From positions 1-15,408 of the forward strand of contig JAJYTL010000041.1 in assembly GCA_021793055.1 (NCBI GenBank): a stretch of DNA of 15,408 bases, written 5' to 3'. Positions within the stretch are counted from its first letter, which is position 1. Each line of letters begins with the position of its first letter. Shown one piece after another: positions 1 to 6,236 of the stretch. A model generated the notes under the pieces. It had not been told where the DNA came from. It was given only the letters and a program-made list of their open reading frames with translations, and did no database searches. Position numbers and translations under genes: made by a program. The DNA comes from Pseudomonadota bacterium. Its GTDB lineage: Bacteria > Pseudomonadota > Alphaproteobacteria > Ferrovibrionales > Ferrovibrionaceae.

Positions 1-1
1 G

Positions 2-1339
2 CCGCCCCACGTGAAGTTCATCTTCGCCACCACCGAGATCCGCAAGGTCCCGGTGACGGTGCTCTCGCGCTGCCAGCGCTTCGATCTGCGCCGGGTCGAT
101 TCCGAGGTGCTGCTCGCCGATCTCGCGCGCATCGCCGAGCTTGAGGGCGTGCCGGCCGAGCGCGCGGCGCTCGGCCTCATCGTCGGCGCGGCGGAAGGCT
201 CGGTGCGCGACGCGCAATCGCTGCTCGATCAGGCGATCGCGCACGGCAACGGCAAGGTCACCGCCGAGGCGGTGCGCGACATGCTGGGCCTCGCCGACCG
301 CGGCCGCATCTTCGATCTGTTTGAAGCGCTGATGCAGGGCGATATCCAGGCGGCGCTCGATTTGTTCCACGACCAGTACCAGGCCGGCGCCGATCCGCAG
401 GTGGTGATGCGCGACCTCCTCGAGGTCTGCCATTGGGTCAGCCGCATCAAGGTGACGCCGCAGGTCGCCGAGGACGCGACGGTGGCCGATTTCGCGCGCG
501 ATCGCGGCCGCGCCCTGGCCGCCGCGCTCTCGGTGCCGGTGCTGCAGCGCTTCTGGCAGATGCTGCTGAAGGGCCAGGACGAACTGCGCCAGGCGGGATC
601 GGACGTGGCGGCGGCGGAAATGGTGCTGATGCGGCTCTGCTTCGCCGCCGATCTGCCGGCGCCGGCAGATCTCGTGCAGGCGCTGACGGCGGCCGGCATG
701 GCCTCGGTGATCTCTCCGGCGGCTTCCGCGCCCACTCCCGGCTCCAATGCCGGACCCGCGCCCGCGCCCGCGCCCACGTCCGCGCTTGGCGATGGCGGCG
801 CACGCGCCCTGCAGCAAGCTGGCGGCCGGCCGGCGCCGCTCCGCCAGAGCGCGCCGGTCGCCGCGGCCGAGCCGGGCTTGGAGCCGCGCGCGGCGGCCGA
901 TCCGGCCGATCTCGCGGCGCTGCTCGCGCTTGCCGATGAAAAGCGCGATCTGCTGCTCAAGGGTTATCTCTACAACTACGTCCATCTCGTGCGCTTCGAG
1001 CCCGGCCGGATCGAGTTCCGTCTGCCGGCGGAGGCGCCCGCCGACGTCGCCGGCGTGCTGTCCGACCGGCTGCAGCGCTGGACCGGCCGGCGCTGGGGCG
1101 TCGTGGTCTCGGCCGAAGCCGGCCAGCCGACCCTGGCCGAGACGGCCCGCGCCGAGGCCGCCTCGCGCGAGGCCGAGGTGATGACCGAACCCTTGGTGCA
1201 GGCGGCGCTCGCGGCCTTTCCCGGCGCCGCGATCCGCGCCGTGCGCGCGGCGGCGGACGAATTCAACCCGGAACATGACCCGGAACATGATAGCGAGGCG
1301 CCGGAAGACGGCGCGCGCGAGGAAGGAGCGGACGGATGA
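2..1339 (+). CDS. dnaX: DNA polymerase III subunit tau (DnaX), 5' end missing
   Basis: Clamp-loader ATPase subunit that loads the beta clamp and ties polymerase cores together at the fork. The reading frame is open from base 2, so the gene begins before the window; the GTG at 11 is an internal valine codon. The visible 445 residues start at the end of the AAA+ domain: sensor-1 stretch FIFATTE, then the SRC arginine-finger motif in VLSRCQRF. The lid and collar domains follow (about residues 40-215), then a low-complexity Pro/Ala linker (coded near 740-800), then the tau-specific C-terminal domain from about 900, with the alphaproteobacterial ending PTLAETARAEAA...EPLVQAALAAFPGA. The acidic tail holds a 12-bp in-frame tandem duplication. 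The missing N-terminus would carry the Walker A motif and zinc module. I saw no A-rich slippery site for a gamma form. The stop overlaps the ybaB start by 4 bp, so the two are probably translationally coupled. Confidence 0.95.
   Translation, partial: PPHVKFIFATTEIRKVPVTVLSRCQRFDLRRVDSEVLLADLARIAELEGVPAERAALGLIVGAAEGSVRDAQSLLDQAIAHGNGKVTAEAVRDMLGLADRGRIFDLFEALMQGDIQAALDLFHDQYQAGADPQVVMRDLLEVCHWVSRIKVTPQVAEDATVADFARDRGRALAAALSVPVLQRFWQMLLKGQDELRQAGSDVAAAEMVLMRLCFAADLPAPADLVQALTAAGMASVISPAASAPTPGSNAGPAPAPAPTSALGDGGARALQQAGGRPAPLRQSAPVAAAEPGLEPRAAADPADLAALLALADEKRDLLLKGYLYNYVHLVRFEPGRIEFRLPAEAPADVAGVLSDRLQRWTGRRWGVVVSAEAGQPTLAETARAEAASREAEVMTEPLVQAALAAFPGAAIRAVRAAADEFNPEHDPEHDSEAPEDGAREEGADG
1267..1290 (+). 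repeat. 12-bp tandem duplication in the dnaX tail
   Basis: Two perfect head-to-tail copies of CCCGGAACATGA at 1267-1278 and 1279-1290. They encode PEHD twice in the acidic, presumably disordered end of DnaX. The unit is a multiple of three, so the frame is kept. It looks like a recent slippage duplication. Confidence 0.9.
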
Positions 1340-1659
1340 AGAACCTCGGCCAGATGATGAAACAGGCGCAACAGATGCAATCGCGCATGGCCGAGATGCA
1401 GGCCAAGCTCGACGAGCACGAGATCGTCGGCGCGTCCGGCGGCGGCCTCGTCACCGTCACCTTGAGCGGCAAGGGCGAGATGCGCCGGCTCAAGATCGAC
1501 CCCTCGCTGATCAATGCCGACGAGGCCGAGGTGCTGGAGGACCTGGTGGTCGCCGCCCATCGCGACGCGCGCGCCAAGCTCGACGCCTATGTCGCGGAAG
1601 AGATGGGCAAGGTCACTGGCGGCCTGCAGCTGCCGCCCGGCATCAAGCTGCCGTTTTGA
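1336..1659 (+). CDS. ybaB: YbaB/EbfC family nucleoid-associated protein
   Basis: Small DNA-binding protein of the YbaB/EbfC family, which forms dimers and binds DNA as a nucleoid-associated factor. Length is 107 residues, usual for the family. The N-terminal helix is rich in Met and Gln (MKNLGQMMKQAQQMQSRMAEMQ), followed by the glycine-rich GASGGGLVTVTLSGKGE strand region, the conserved KIDPSLI segment, and the ending GGLQLPPGIKLPF. The ATG lies inside the dnaX stop (ATGA), with GGAAGGAG a few bases upstream as ribosome binding site. The dnaX-ybaB-recR order is widely conserved and points to a shared transcript and a link to replication or repair. The cellular role is not fully settled even in model species. 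Confidence 0.95.
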   Translation: MKNLGQMMKQAQQMQSRMAEMQAKLDEHEIVGASGGGLVTVTLSGKGEMRRLKIDPSLINADEAEVLEDLVVAAHRDARAKLDAYVAEEMGKVTGGLQLPPGIKLPF

Positions 1660-1691
1660 TTCCAGAGCGCGCAAGCGGCGCGGCGCGGGCG

Positions 1692-2285
1692 ATGGCGGTC
1701 GACGATCTCCAGCGCCTGATCGAGTTGCTCGCCCGGCTGCCGGGGCTCGGCCCGCGCTCGGCGCGGCGCGTGGCGCTGGCGTTGCTGAAGCGCAAGGACG
1801 TCCTGATGCTGCCGCTGGCGCGGGCGCTCGAGGAGACGGCGCTCCGCGTCCATCCCTGCTCAATCTGCGGCAATCTCGATACCGCCGAGCCGTGCGCCAT
1901 CTGCCGCGACGCGGCGCGCGACGACAGCCAGCTTTGCGTGGTCGAGGATATTTCCGATCTCTGGGCGCTCGACCGCGCCGGCGGCTTCCGCGGCCGCTAT
2001 CATGTCTTGGGCGGCACGCTTTCGGCCTTGGACGGCGTCGGGCCGGAGGAGCTTCGCATCGACCAGCTGCTGCGCCGCGTCGCCGAGGGCCAGGTCAAGG
2101 AAGTGGTCATCGCCACCGGCGCAACGGTCGCCGGCGAGACCACCGCCCATTATCTCACCGACCGCCTGGCCGGCAGCGGCGTCCAGGTATCGCGCCTCGC
2201 CCAAGGGGTGCCGATCGGCGGCGATCTCGATTATCTCGACGACGGCACCTTGAACGCGGCGCTCAAGGCGCGCCGGCCCTATTAG
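1692..2285 (+). CDS. recR: Recombination mediator protein RecR
   Basis: Acts with RecO (and RecF) to load RecA on SSB-coated single-stranded DNA during gap repair. The 197-residue product has the full family layout: helix-hairpin-helix near residues 9-30 (LPGLGPRSARRVA), a four-cysteine zinc finger (C56, C59, C68, C71 in CSIC...CAIC), a Toprim domain from about 80 (LCVVEDISDL), the GRYHVLGGTLSALDGVGP segment, and the C-terminal ATGATVAGETTAHYL and RLAQGVPIGGDLDYLDDGTL motifs. I chose ATG 1692 because it gives the normal family length and N-terminus. A TTG at 1656 overlapping the ybaB stop would add 12 residues unlike the family and is less likely. The ribosome binding site is weak. Third gene of the dnaX operon; converges on the peroxiredoxin gene across 33 bp. 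Confidence 0.96.
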   Translation: MAVDDLQRLIELLARLPGLGPRSARRVALALLKRKDVLMLPLARALEETALRVHPCSICGNLDTAEPCAICRDAARDDSQLCVVEDISDLWALDRAGGFRGRYHVLGGTLSALDGVGPEELRIDQLLRRVAEGQVKEVVIATGATVAGETTAHYLTDRLAGSGVQVSRLAQGVPIGGDLDYLDDGTLNAALKARRPY

Positions 2286-2318
2286 GGCCGACGCGCCGGC
2301 TCGCGCCCGCCTCTGCCC

Positions 2319-2957
2319 TCAGCGGCCGGGCTGCGGCGTCACCCGGAGATAGGGCTTGAGCTCCTTGTAGCCCTTGGGGAACAGCCGCTTCACCTCGGCC
2401 GGATCGGTCAGCGAGGGGACGATGATGACGTCATCGCCCGGCTTCCAGTTCACCGGCGTCGCCACCTTGTGCTTGTCGGTGAGCTGGAGCGAATCGACCA
2501 CCCGCAGGATTTCGTCGAAATCGCGCCCGGTGCTCGCCGGGTAGGTGAGGGTGAGGCGGATCTTCTTTTGCGGGTCGATGACGAAGACCGAGCGCACGGT
2601 CAGGGTGTCGTTGGCCTTGGGGTGGATCATGCCGTAGAGCGTCGACACCTTACGGTCGGCATCGGCGATCAGCGGGAAGTTCAACGCCTGGCCCTGGGTC
2701 TCGGCGATGTCCGCGGCCCATTTCTCGTGCGCGCCCGAGGAATCGACGCTGAGGCCGATGACCTTCACGCCGCGCCTCTCGAACTCGGGCTTGAGCCGCG
2801 CGACATAGCCGAGCTCGGTGGTGCAGACCGGGGTGAAGTCCTTCGGATGCGAGAACAGGATGCCCCAGCTGTCGCCGAGCCAGTGATGAAACCGGATGCG
2901 CCCGAGCGTGCTCTCCTGCTCGAAATCGGGCGCGATATCGCCAAGCTGCAATGCCAT
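2319..2957 (-). CDS. 1-Cys peroxiredoxin (Prx6-type)
   Basis: Thiol peroxidase reducing hydrogen peroxide, alkyl hydroperoxides or peroxynitrite; cytosolic (no signal peptide). In the 212 residues the peroxidatic Cys45 sits in FTPVCTTE, with Thr42 and Arg122 (LTVRSVFVID) completing the usual active site. It is the only cysteine in the protein, so there is no resolving cysteine. The long C-terminal region after about residue 160 (PVNWKPGDDVIIVPSL, then FPKGYKELKPYLR) is the Prx6-subfamily extension. ATG at 2957 is preceded by GGAGGGA five bases away, a strong ribosome binding site that fixes the start. It is transcribed away from the lyase operon, across an AT-rich control region. The electron donor is not indicated by any neighbour. 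A conventional Prx6-type enzyme by all visible residues. Confidence 0.94.
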   Translation of the reverse strand: MALQLGDIAPDFEQESTLGRIRFHHWLGDSWGILFSHPKDFTPVCTTELGYVARLKPEFERRGVKVIGLSVDSSGAHEKWAADIAETQGQALNFPLIADADRKVSTLYGMIHPKANDTLTVRSVFVIDPQKKIRLTLTYPASTGRDFDEILRVVDSLQLTDKHKVATPVNWKPGDDVIIVPSLTDPAEVKRLFPKGYKELKPYLRVTPQPGR

Positions 2958-3000
2958 CGTGGTCCCTCCATGTTGCCGCCCTCGCCGGGGCGTTACGGCC

Positions 3001-3092
3001 TAGATATAACGCGACTAACTGCACATTTTAATAGATACACAAAATAATGCGGAAAAATATAAATTAGACACTATATAAGTGTTTTATAACCG
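3001..3092. promoter_or_regulatory. AT-rich divergent control region with a short dyad
   Basis: Between the peroxiredoxin start and the lyase start (281 bp apart). Bases 3021-3090 hold only 16 G/C in 70 (about 23 percent), against a clearly GC-rich window. It contains an inverted repeat ACACT-ATATA-AGTGT (3068-3082), and TATAAG (3074-3079) and TATAAC (3085-3090) that could serve as -10 elements for the rightward operon. No -35 with normal spacing is clear on that strand: TAGACA at 3065 is 14 bp from TATAAC. The rest, about 3093-3225, would be an untranslated leader of some 140 nt; the only structure noticed there is an 8-bp direct repeat GCGGCCCG at 3191 and 3201. Confidence 0.45.
3003..3031 (-). 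promoter_or_regulatory. Candidate sigma-70 promoter of the peroxiredoxin gene
   Basis: Read on the minus strand: TTAAAA (3031-3026), 17-bp spacer, TATATC (3008-3003). Each hexamer matches the sigma-70 consensus at four of six positions. Transcription would start near 2996, leaving a leader of about 40 nt with the GGAGGGA site. The surrounding DNA is AT-rich throughout, so chance matches are easy; moderate support only. Confidence 0.4.
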
Positions 3093-3238
3093 AAGCGGGA
3101 CAAAGCCGCGCCGGGCGCCGATTGCCATTAGATTTTTGCCGTGAGCTGTGCAAACTGACGGTGCGGATAAAGAACATCGACGGCGACCGTGCGGCCCGAA
3201 GCGGCCCGGGTGCCGGTGCGTGAAAAGCGAGGAAACAA

Positions 3239-4168
3239 ATGAGCGATCAACCGTTTCGCGGCGTCGTGGCGCCCGTGCTGACGCCCTTTACCGAAAAAGG
3301 CGCCGTGGATCAGCGCCGCTTCGTCGGGTTCTGCCGCTGGCTGATGCAGGAGGGCGTCGACGGCCTCGCGGTCTTCGGCACCACGAGCGAGGCCAACTCG
3401 CTGTCCATGACCGAGAAGACCGAGCTGCTCGACGCCGCCATCGAGGCCGGCATCCCGGCGGCGCGCTTCATGCCGGGCACCGGTGCCTGCGCGCTTCCCG
3501 ATGCCGTGGCGCTGACCCGCCACGCCGTCGCCAAGGGTTGCGGCGCGGTCCTCATGCTGCCGCCCTTCTATTATAAGAACGTCAGCGACGACGGGCTCTT
3601 CGCCTTTTATAGCGAGGTCATCCAGCAGGTCGGCTCGGCGGCGCTCCGCGTTTACCTCTATCACATCCCGCCGGTATCGCAGGTGCCGATCAGCCTCGAT
3701 CTCGTGGCGCGGCTGCGCGAGGCCTATCCGAAGACCGTGGTCGGGCTGAAGGACAGCTCGGGCGATTGGAACAACACCAAGGCGATGCTGGAGCGCTTTC
3801 CGGGCTTCGGCACCTTCGCCGGTTCTGAGGTGTTTCTGCTCGATACTCTGCGCGGTGGTGGCGCCGGCTGCATCACCGCCTCCGGCAACGTCAACGTCGC
3901 GGGCTGCCGCAAGGTCTTCCTCAACTGGCAGGGGCCGGACGCCGACGCGCTGCAGGCCGAGATCACCGCGGTGCGCAAGGCGATCCAGGCCTATCCGCTG
4001 ATCCCGGCCTTGAAGCGCATCGTCGCGCATTACCACGACGATCCGGACTTCGCGCGGCTCCGGCCGCCGCTTCAGGCTCTGAACGCCGAGATGTCGGGCA
4101 AGCTGATCGCCGATCTCAAGGCGCTCGGCTTCGCCATGTCGCCCCGTGCCACGGCCGCAGCGGCATGA
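3239..4168 (+). CDS. DapA-superfamily (NAL/DHDPS) aldolase or lyase, substrate unknown
   Basis: Class I (Schiff-base) lyase of the dihydrodipicolinate synthase / N-acetylneuraminate lyase superfamily, a TIM barrel acting on pyruvate or another 2-oxoacid. In the 309 residues: the carboxylate-binding loop is GTTSEAN (47-53), the catalytic tyrosine is Tyr141 in YLYHIPP, and the Schiff-base lysine is Lys171 in VVGLKDSSGDW. True DapA has GTTGE and an arginine after the YNVP motif (SRTG); here the sequence is PPVSQVP, with no arginine, so lysine synthesis is unlikely. ATG 3239 has GAGGAA 5 bases upstream. The stop overlaps the next gene as ATGA, tying it to the two thiamine-diphosphate enzyme subunits. 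It could be an aldolase, a hydratase-aldolase, or a dehydratase of the sugar-acid type; the sequence alone does not decide. Confidence 0.88.
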   Translation: MSDQPFRGVVAPVLTPFTEKGAVDQRRFVGFCRWLMQEGVDGLAVFGTTSEANSLSMTEKTELLDAAIEAGIPAARFMPGTGACALPDAVALTRHAVAKGCGAVLMLPPFYYKNVSDDGLFAFYSEVIQQVGSAALRVYLYHIPPVSQVPISLDLVARLREAYPKTVVGLKDSSGDWNNTKAMLERFPGFGTFAGSEVFLLDTLRGGGAGCITASGNVNVAGCRKVFLNWQGPDADALQAEITAVRKAIQAYPLIPALKRIVAHYHDDPDFARLRPPLQALNAEMSGKLIADLKALGFAMSPRATAAAA

Positions 4169-4704
4169 GCGGCGCCGCGGCGCCGGCCGATTGGCCGGCG
4201 GATATTTTCCATGCCCTCAAGGCGGCGAATATCCGCATCGTTTCCTATGTGCCGGACGCCGGCCACGCCAAGCTGATCCGCTTGTGCGAGGCCGATCCCG
4301 AGATCCGCACCGTGCCGCTGACCACCGAGGAAGAGGGCATCGGCCTTGCCGCCGGCGCCTGGCTCGGCGGCGAGCGAGCGGCGCTGCTGATGCAGTCGAG
4401 CGGCGTCGGCAACTGCATCAACACGCTGTCGCTGCTGGAAAGCTGCCGGCTGCCGTTTCTCATGCTGGTGACCCGCCGCGGCGAATGGGCCGAATTCAAT
4501 CCCTGGCAGGTGCCGATGGGCCAGCGGGCGATGGCCGCGGTCGATCTCATGGGCGTGACGGTCTATCCGCTGACCGAGGCGGCGAGCGCCGGCGAGACGG
4601 TGGCGGCCGCGGCCCGGCTCGCCTTCGACGGCGGCGCGCCGGTCGCGGTCTTCATCTCGCAGCGCTTGATCGGTGCCAAGAGTTTCGCGGAGGATGCGGC
4701 GTGA
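4165..4704 (+). CDS. ThDP-dependent 2-oxoacid decarboxylase, alpha (PYR) subunit, ComD-like
   Basis: N-terminal half of a split thiamine-diphosphate decarboxylase resembling sulfopyruvate decarboxylase alpha (ComD) and the N-terminal part of phosphonopyruvate decarboxylase. In the 179 residues: YVPDAGHAKLI near 29-38 resembles the VPDS...L start of these enzymes; the cofactor-activating glutamate lies in TTEEEGIGLAAGA (probably Glu56); LLMQSSGVGNCINTL (75-89) is the characteristic glycine-rich turn; LPFLMLVTRRGEW follows at 96-108. It contains only the PYR domain, so it needs the next gene's product for a complete active site at the subunit interface. ATG 4165 overlaps the lyase stop by 4 bp, and its own stop overlaps the next start. 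Decarboxylation of a 3-carbon oxoacid with an acidic substituent is family precedent, but the substrate here is not shown. Confidence 0.85.
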   Translation: MSGAAAPADWPADIFHALKAANIRIVSYVPDAGHAKLIRLCEADPEIRTVPLTTEEEGIGLAAGAWLGGERAALLMQSSGVGNCINTLSLLESCRLPFLMLVTRRGEWAEFNPWQVPMGQRAMAAVDLMGVTVYPLTEAASAGETVAAAARLAFDGGAPVAVFISQRLIGAKSFAEDAA

Positions 4705-5315
4705 CGGCGGCGATGGCAACGGCAATGGCGTCGGGCGTCGGGCTCGATCGCCGCAAGGTGGTGGCGGAATTGCTCGCCAATCGCGGCGATCTTTTGGTCG
4801 TCGCCGGGCTCGGCTCGCCGGTGTGGGATTGCGCGGCGGTGGGCGACCATCCGCTCAACTTCTACCTCTGGGGCGCCATGGGCAGCGCCATCACCATCGG
4901 CCTCGGCCTTGCCTTGGCGCAGCCGAAGCGCCGGGTGCTGGTGATCACCGGCGATGGCGAGATGCTGATGGGGCTCGGCGCCCTGGCGACGGTCGCGGTG
5001 CAAAAGCCGGAGAATCTCGCCGTCGTCGTGCTCGACAACGAGCATTACGCCGAGACCGGCATGCAGAAGACCCACACCGCCTTCGGTGTCGATATCGCCG
5101 CCATAGCCAAGGCGGCGGGCTTCCCGGCGACGATGACGGTCAAGGACGAGAGCGGCCTGGCGCGGCTTTGCCAGCAGGTCGGCGGCGCGCCGGGGCCGAT
5201 TCTCGGCCAGGTCAAGATCTCGGCCGCCCATGTGCCGCTGGTCCTGCCGCCCCGCGACGGCGCCTACGTCAAAAGCCGCTTCCGCGATGCCCTGCTCGGC
5301 GCCCCAAACCCCTAG
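4701..5315 (+). CDS. ThDP-dependent 2-oxoacid decarboxylase, beta (PP) subunit, ComE-like
   Basis: C-terminal half of the split decarboxylase. It carries the diphosphate/Mg-binding motif: GDGE at residues 84-87, LMGLGALATVAVQKPENLAVV, then LDNEHYAETG with Asn113 about 28 residues after the GDG, the standard ThDP spacing. FYLWGAMGSAITIGLGLALA (54-73) is the usual preceding helix region. The product is 204 residues from GTG 4701, which overlaps the alpha stop as GTGA, matching the upstream overlap. ATG 4713 and ATG 4725 are alternative starts that would lose only a nonconserved tail. Together with the alpha subunit this should make a ComDE-type heteromer. It is the last gene of the three-gene operon; a hairpin and the rpmH promoter follow. 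No aldehyde dehydrogenase, aminotransferase, transporter or regulator lies beside it. Confidence 0.85.
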   Translation: MTAAMATAMASGVGLDRRKVVAELLANRGDLLVVAGLGSPVWDCAAVGDHPLNFYLWGAMGSAITIGLGLALAQPKRRVLVITGDGEMLMGLGALATVAVQKPENLAVVVLDNEHYAETGMQKTHTAFGVDIAAIAKAAGFPATMTVKDESGLARLCQQVGGAPGPILGQVKISAAHVPLVLPPRDGAYVKSRFRDALLGAPNP

Positions 5316-5341
5316 CGCGAATGCCTAAGGCGCGGCGCGGC

Positions 5342-5374
5342 GAGCCGGTTTCGGCGGCGATCCGCCGCCGGCTC
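5342..5374 (+). terminator. Strong hairpin, possible terminator of the lyase/decarboxylase operon
   Basis: Inverted repeat: outer arms GAGCCGG (5342-5348) and CCGGCTC (5368-5374), a TTT bulge on the left, inner arms CGGCGG and CCGCCG, loop CGAT. That is 13 base pairs, nearly all G-C. It starts 26 bases after the beta-subunit stop and ends 4 bases before the rpmH -35. There is no T-run after it, so it is not a classical intrinsic terminator; it may help termination, protect the transcript end, or insulate rpmH. Confidence 0.5.
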
Positions 5375-5378
5375 TGGG

Positions 5379-5407
5379 TTGACTTCGGCCCGCCTTGCCC
5401 CTATACA
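5379..5407 (+). promoter_or_regulatory. Sigma-70 promoter of the rpmH operon
   Basis: TTGACT (5379-5384), exactly 17 bp, TATACA (5402-5407): five of six consensus bases at -35 and four or more at -10. The start would be near 5414, giving a leader of about 43 nt with GGAG at 5446-5449, seven bases before the rpmH ATG. This is the clearest housekeeping promoter in the window, fitting high expression of a ribosomal protein gene. Confidence 0.8.
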
Positions 5408-5456
5408 CCGGGGCCTGCCATTTTGGTGAGGCCGGCGGTCAGGACGGAGTGCGGCG

Positions 5457-5591
5457 ATGAAACGGACCTATCAACCTAGCGCTCTGGTGCGCAAGCGCCG
5501 GCACGGCTTCCGCTCGCGCATGGCGACGGTCGGCGGCCGCAAGGTCATCGCGAGGCGGCGTTCGCGCGGCCGCAAGAAGCTCTCGGCCTAG
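5457..5591 (+). CDS. rpmH: 50S ribosomal protein L34
   Basis: Small, very basic protein of the large ribosomal subunit. The 44 residues begin MKRTYQPSALVRKRRHGFR, continue with MATVGGRKVIARRRSRGRKKLSA, and match the L34 family over the whole length. ATG 5457 has GGAG seven bases upstream, and a near-consensus promoter starts 78 bp before it. It is followed at once by rnpA (5 bp between stop and ATG), the near-universal rpmH-rnpA-yidD-yidC arrangement. I saw no DnaA-box cluster here, so the nearby-origin arrangement of some bacteria is not supported. Confidence 0.97.
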   Translation: MKRTYQPSALVRKRRHGFRSRMATVGGRKVIARRRSRGRKKLSA

Positions 5592-5596
5592 GTTTG

Positions 5597-5965
5597 ATGG
5601 CGGCCCGCCTCGGGCGCCTTAAACAGCGGGCGGAATACCTGCGCGTTCGCGGCGCCGGCCGGCGTTTTGCGACGCCGGGATTGGTGCTGCAGGCGGCGGC
5701 GGCGCCGGGCCAGGCCGGGTTCCGGGTCGGTTTTACCGTCAGCCGCCGGGTCGGCAACGCGGTCAGCCGCAATCGCGCGCGGCGGCGCCTGAAGGCGGTG
5801 GCCGAGATGATTCTGCCGCAACATGCGGCGACGGGCCTGGATTACGTTGTGATCGGCCGGCAGGGCGCTGTGAGCCGCCCGTTCCTCCTCCTCGCCGGTG
5901 ACATGGAAAATGCGCTGCACCGGCTCGGCCTCTGGCGCGACGGCGAGCCGGCAGAGCGAGGGTGA
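5597..5965 (+). CDS. rnpA: Ribonuclease P protein component
   Basis: Protein subunit of RNase P, which helps the catalytic RNA trim the 5' leader from precursor tRNAs. The 122 residues show the RLKQRAEYLRV start, FRVGFTVSRRVGNAV leading into the RNR signature SRNRARRRLK (57-66), and the LDYVVIGRQGA strand toward the end. I prefer ATG 5597 because it gives the usual N-terminus. A TTG directly upstream at 5594 would add one residue. It lies 5 bp after rpmH and is probably translated from the same transcript. The stop at 5963-5965 abuts the yidD start region. Confidence 0.95.
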   Translation: MAARLGRLKQRAEYLRVRGAGRRFATPGLVLQAAAAPGQAGFRVGFTVSRRVGNAVSRNRARRRLKAVAEMILPQHAATGLDYVVIGRQGAVSRPFLLLAGDMENALHRLGLWRDGEPAERG

Positions 5966-5967
5966 GG

Positions 5968-6231
5968 ATGAAGATCGTTGCCGCCTTGCTGAACGGGCTG
6001 ATTACGCTCTACCGGGTGCTGATCTCGCCCTGGCTCGGTGTCAACTGCCGCTATCAGCCGACCTGCTCCGCTTACGCCCAGGAGGCGATCCACCGCCACG
6101 GGCCCGTCAAGGGCCTCGGGCTCGCGCTCCGGCGTCTTTCCCGCTGCCATCCGTGGGGCGGCCAGGGCTATGACCCGGTGCCGCCAGCCCCCGGCGCGTT
6201 GCCGACGAAGGCTTCCTCTCCGAAGGTTTGA
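5968..6231 (+). CDS. yidD: Membrane protein insertion efficiency factor YidD
   Basis: Small membrane-associated protein thought to assist YidC/Sec-dependent insertion of inner-membrane proteins. The 87 residues have an amphipathic N-terminus (MKIVAALLNGLITLYRVLISP) and the family core: C27, C33 and C60 in NCRYQPTCSAYAQEAI and RRLSRCHPWGGQGYDPVP. ATG 5968 is chosen because GAGGG at 5958-5962 lies five bases upstream. A GTG at 5962 overlapping the rnpA stop would put the same purine run too close. The C-terminal 15 residues are nonconserved. Between rnpA and yidC, as in most bacteria. Confidence 0.93.
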   Translation: MKIVAALLNGLITLYRVLISPWLGVNCRYQPTCSAYAQEAIHRHGPVKGLGLALRRLSRCHPWGGQGYDPVPPAPGALPTKASSPKV

Positions 6232-6236
6232 GTTCG

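Noticed and set aside
740..800. CCCGCG-rich run as a regulatory repeat
   Set aside because: It is in frame and encodes the Pro/Ala interdomain linker of DnaX, a common low-complexity feature.
229..960. Long minus-strand open frame opposite dnaX, and many similar long frames throughout
   Set aside because: In GC-rich DNA stops are rare on the opposite strand and in other frames. The products are low-complexity Arg/Ala/Ser-rich and lie over clearly recognised genes.
2..1339. Programmed frameshift in dnaX making a gamma subunit
   Set aside because: No A-rich slippery heptamer with a downstream stem is visible in the part present; the frame is continuous to the tau-type end.
1275..1691. Upstream extension of the recR frame
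   Set aside because: It would overlap dnaX and ybaB, gives a basic low-complexity sequence, and RecR has its full normal length from ATG 1692.
2286..2318. Terminator between recR and the peroxiredoxin gene
   Set aside because: Only short GC-rich pairing and no T-run on either strand in the 33-bp gap.
3001..3092. CtrA box in the AT-rich island
   Set aside because: TTAA occurs near 3028 but no second TTAA lies 7 bp away on either side.
3239..4168. Calling the lyase DapA (lysine synthesis)
   Set aside because: The arginine after the YNVP motif and the GTTGE loop of true DapA are not kept, and the gene is tied to a decarboxylase rather than to lysine genes.
5316..5456. Chromosome origin near rpmH
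   Set aside because: No dnaA gene, DnaA-box cluster or AT-rich unwinding element is seen there.
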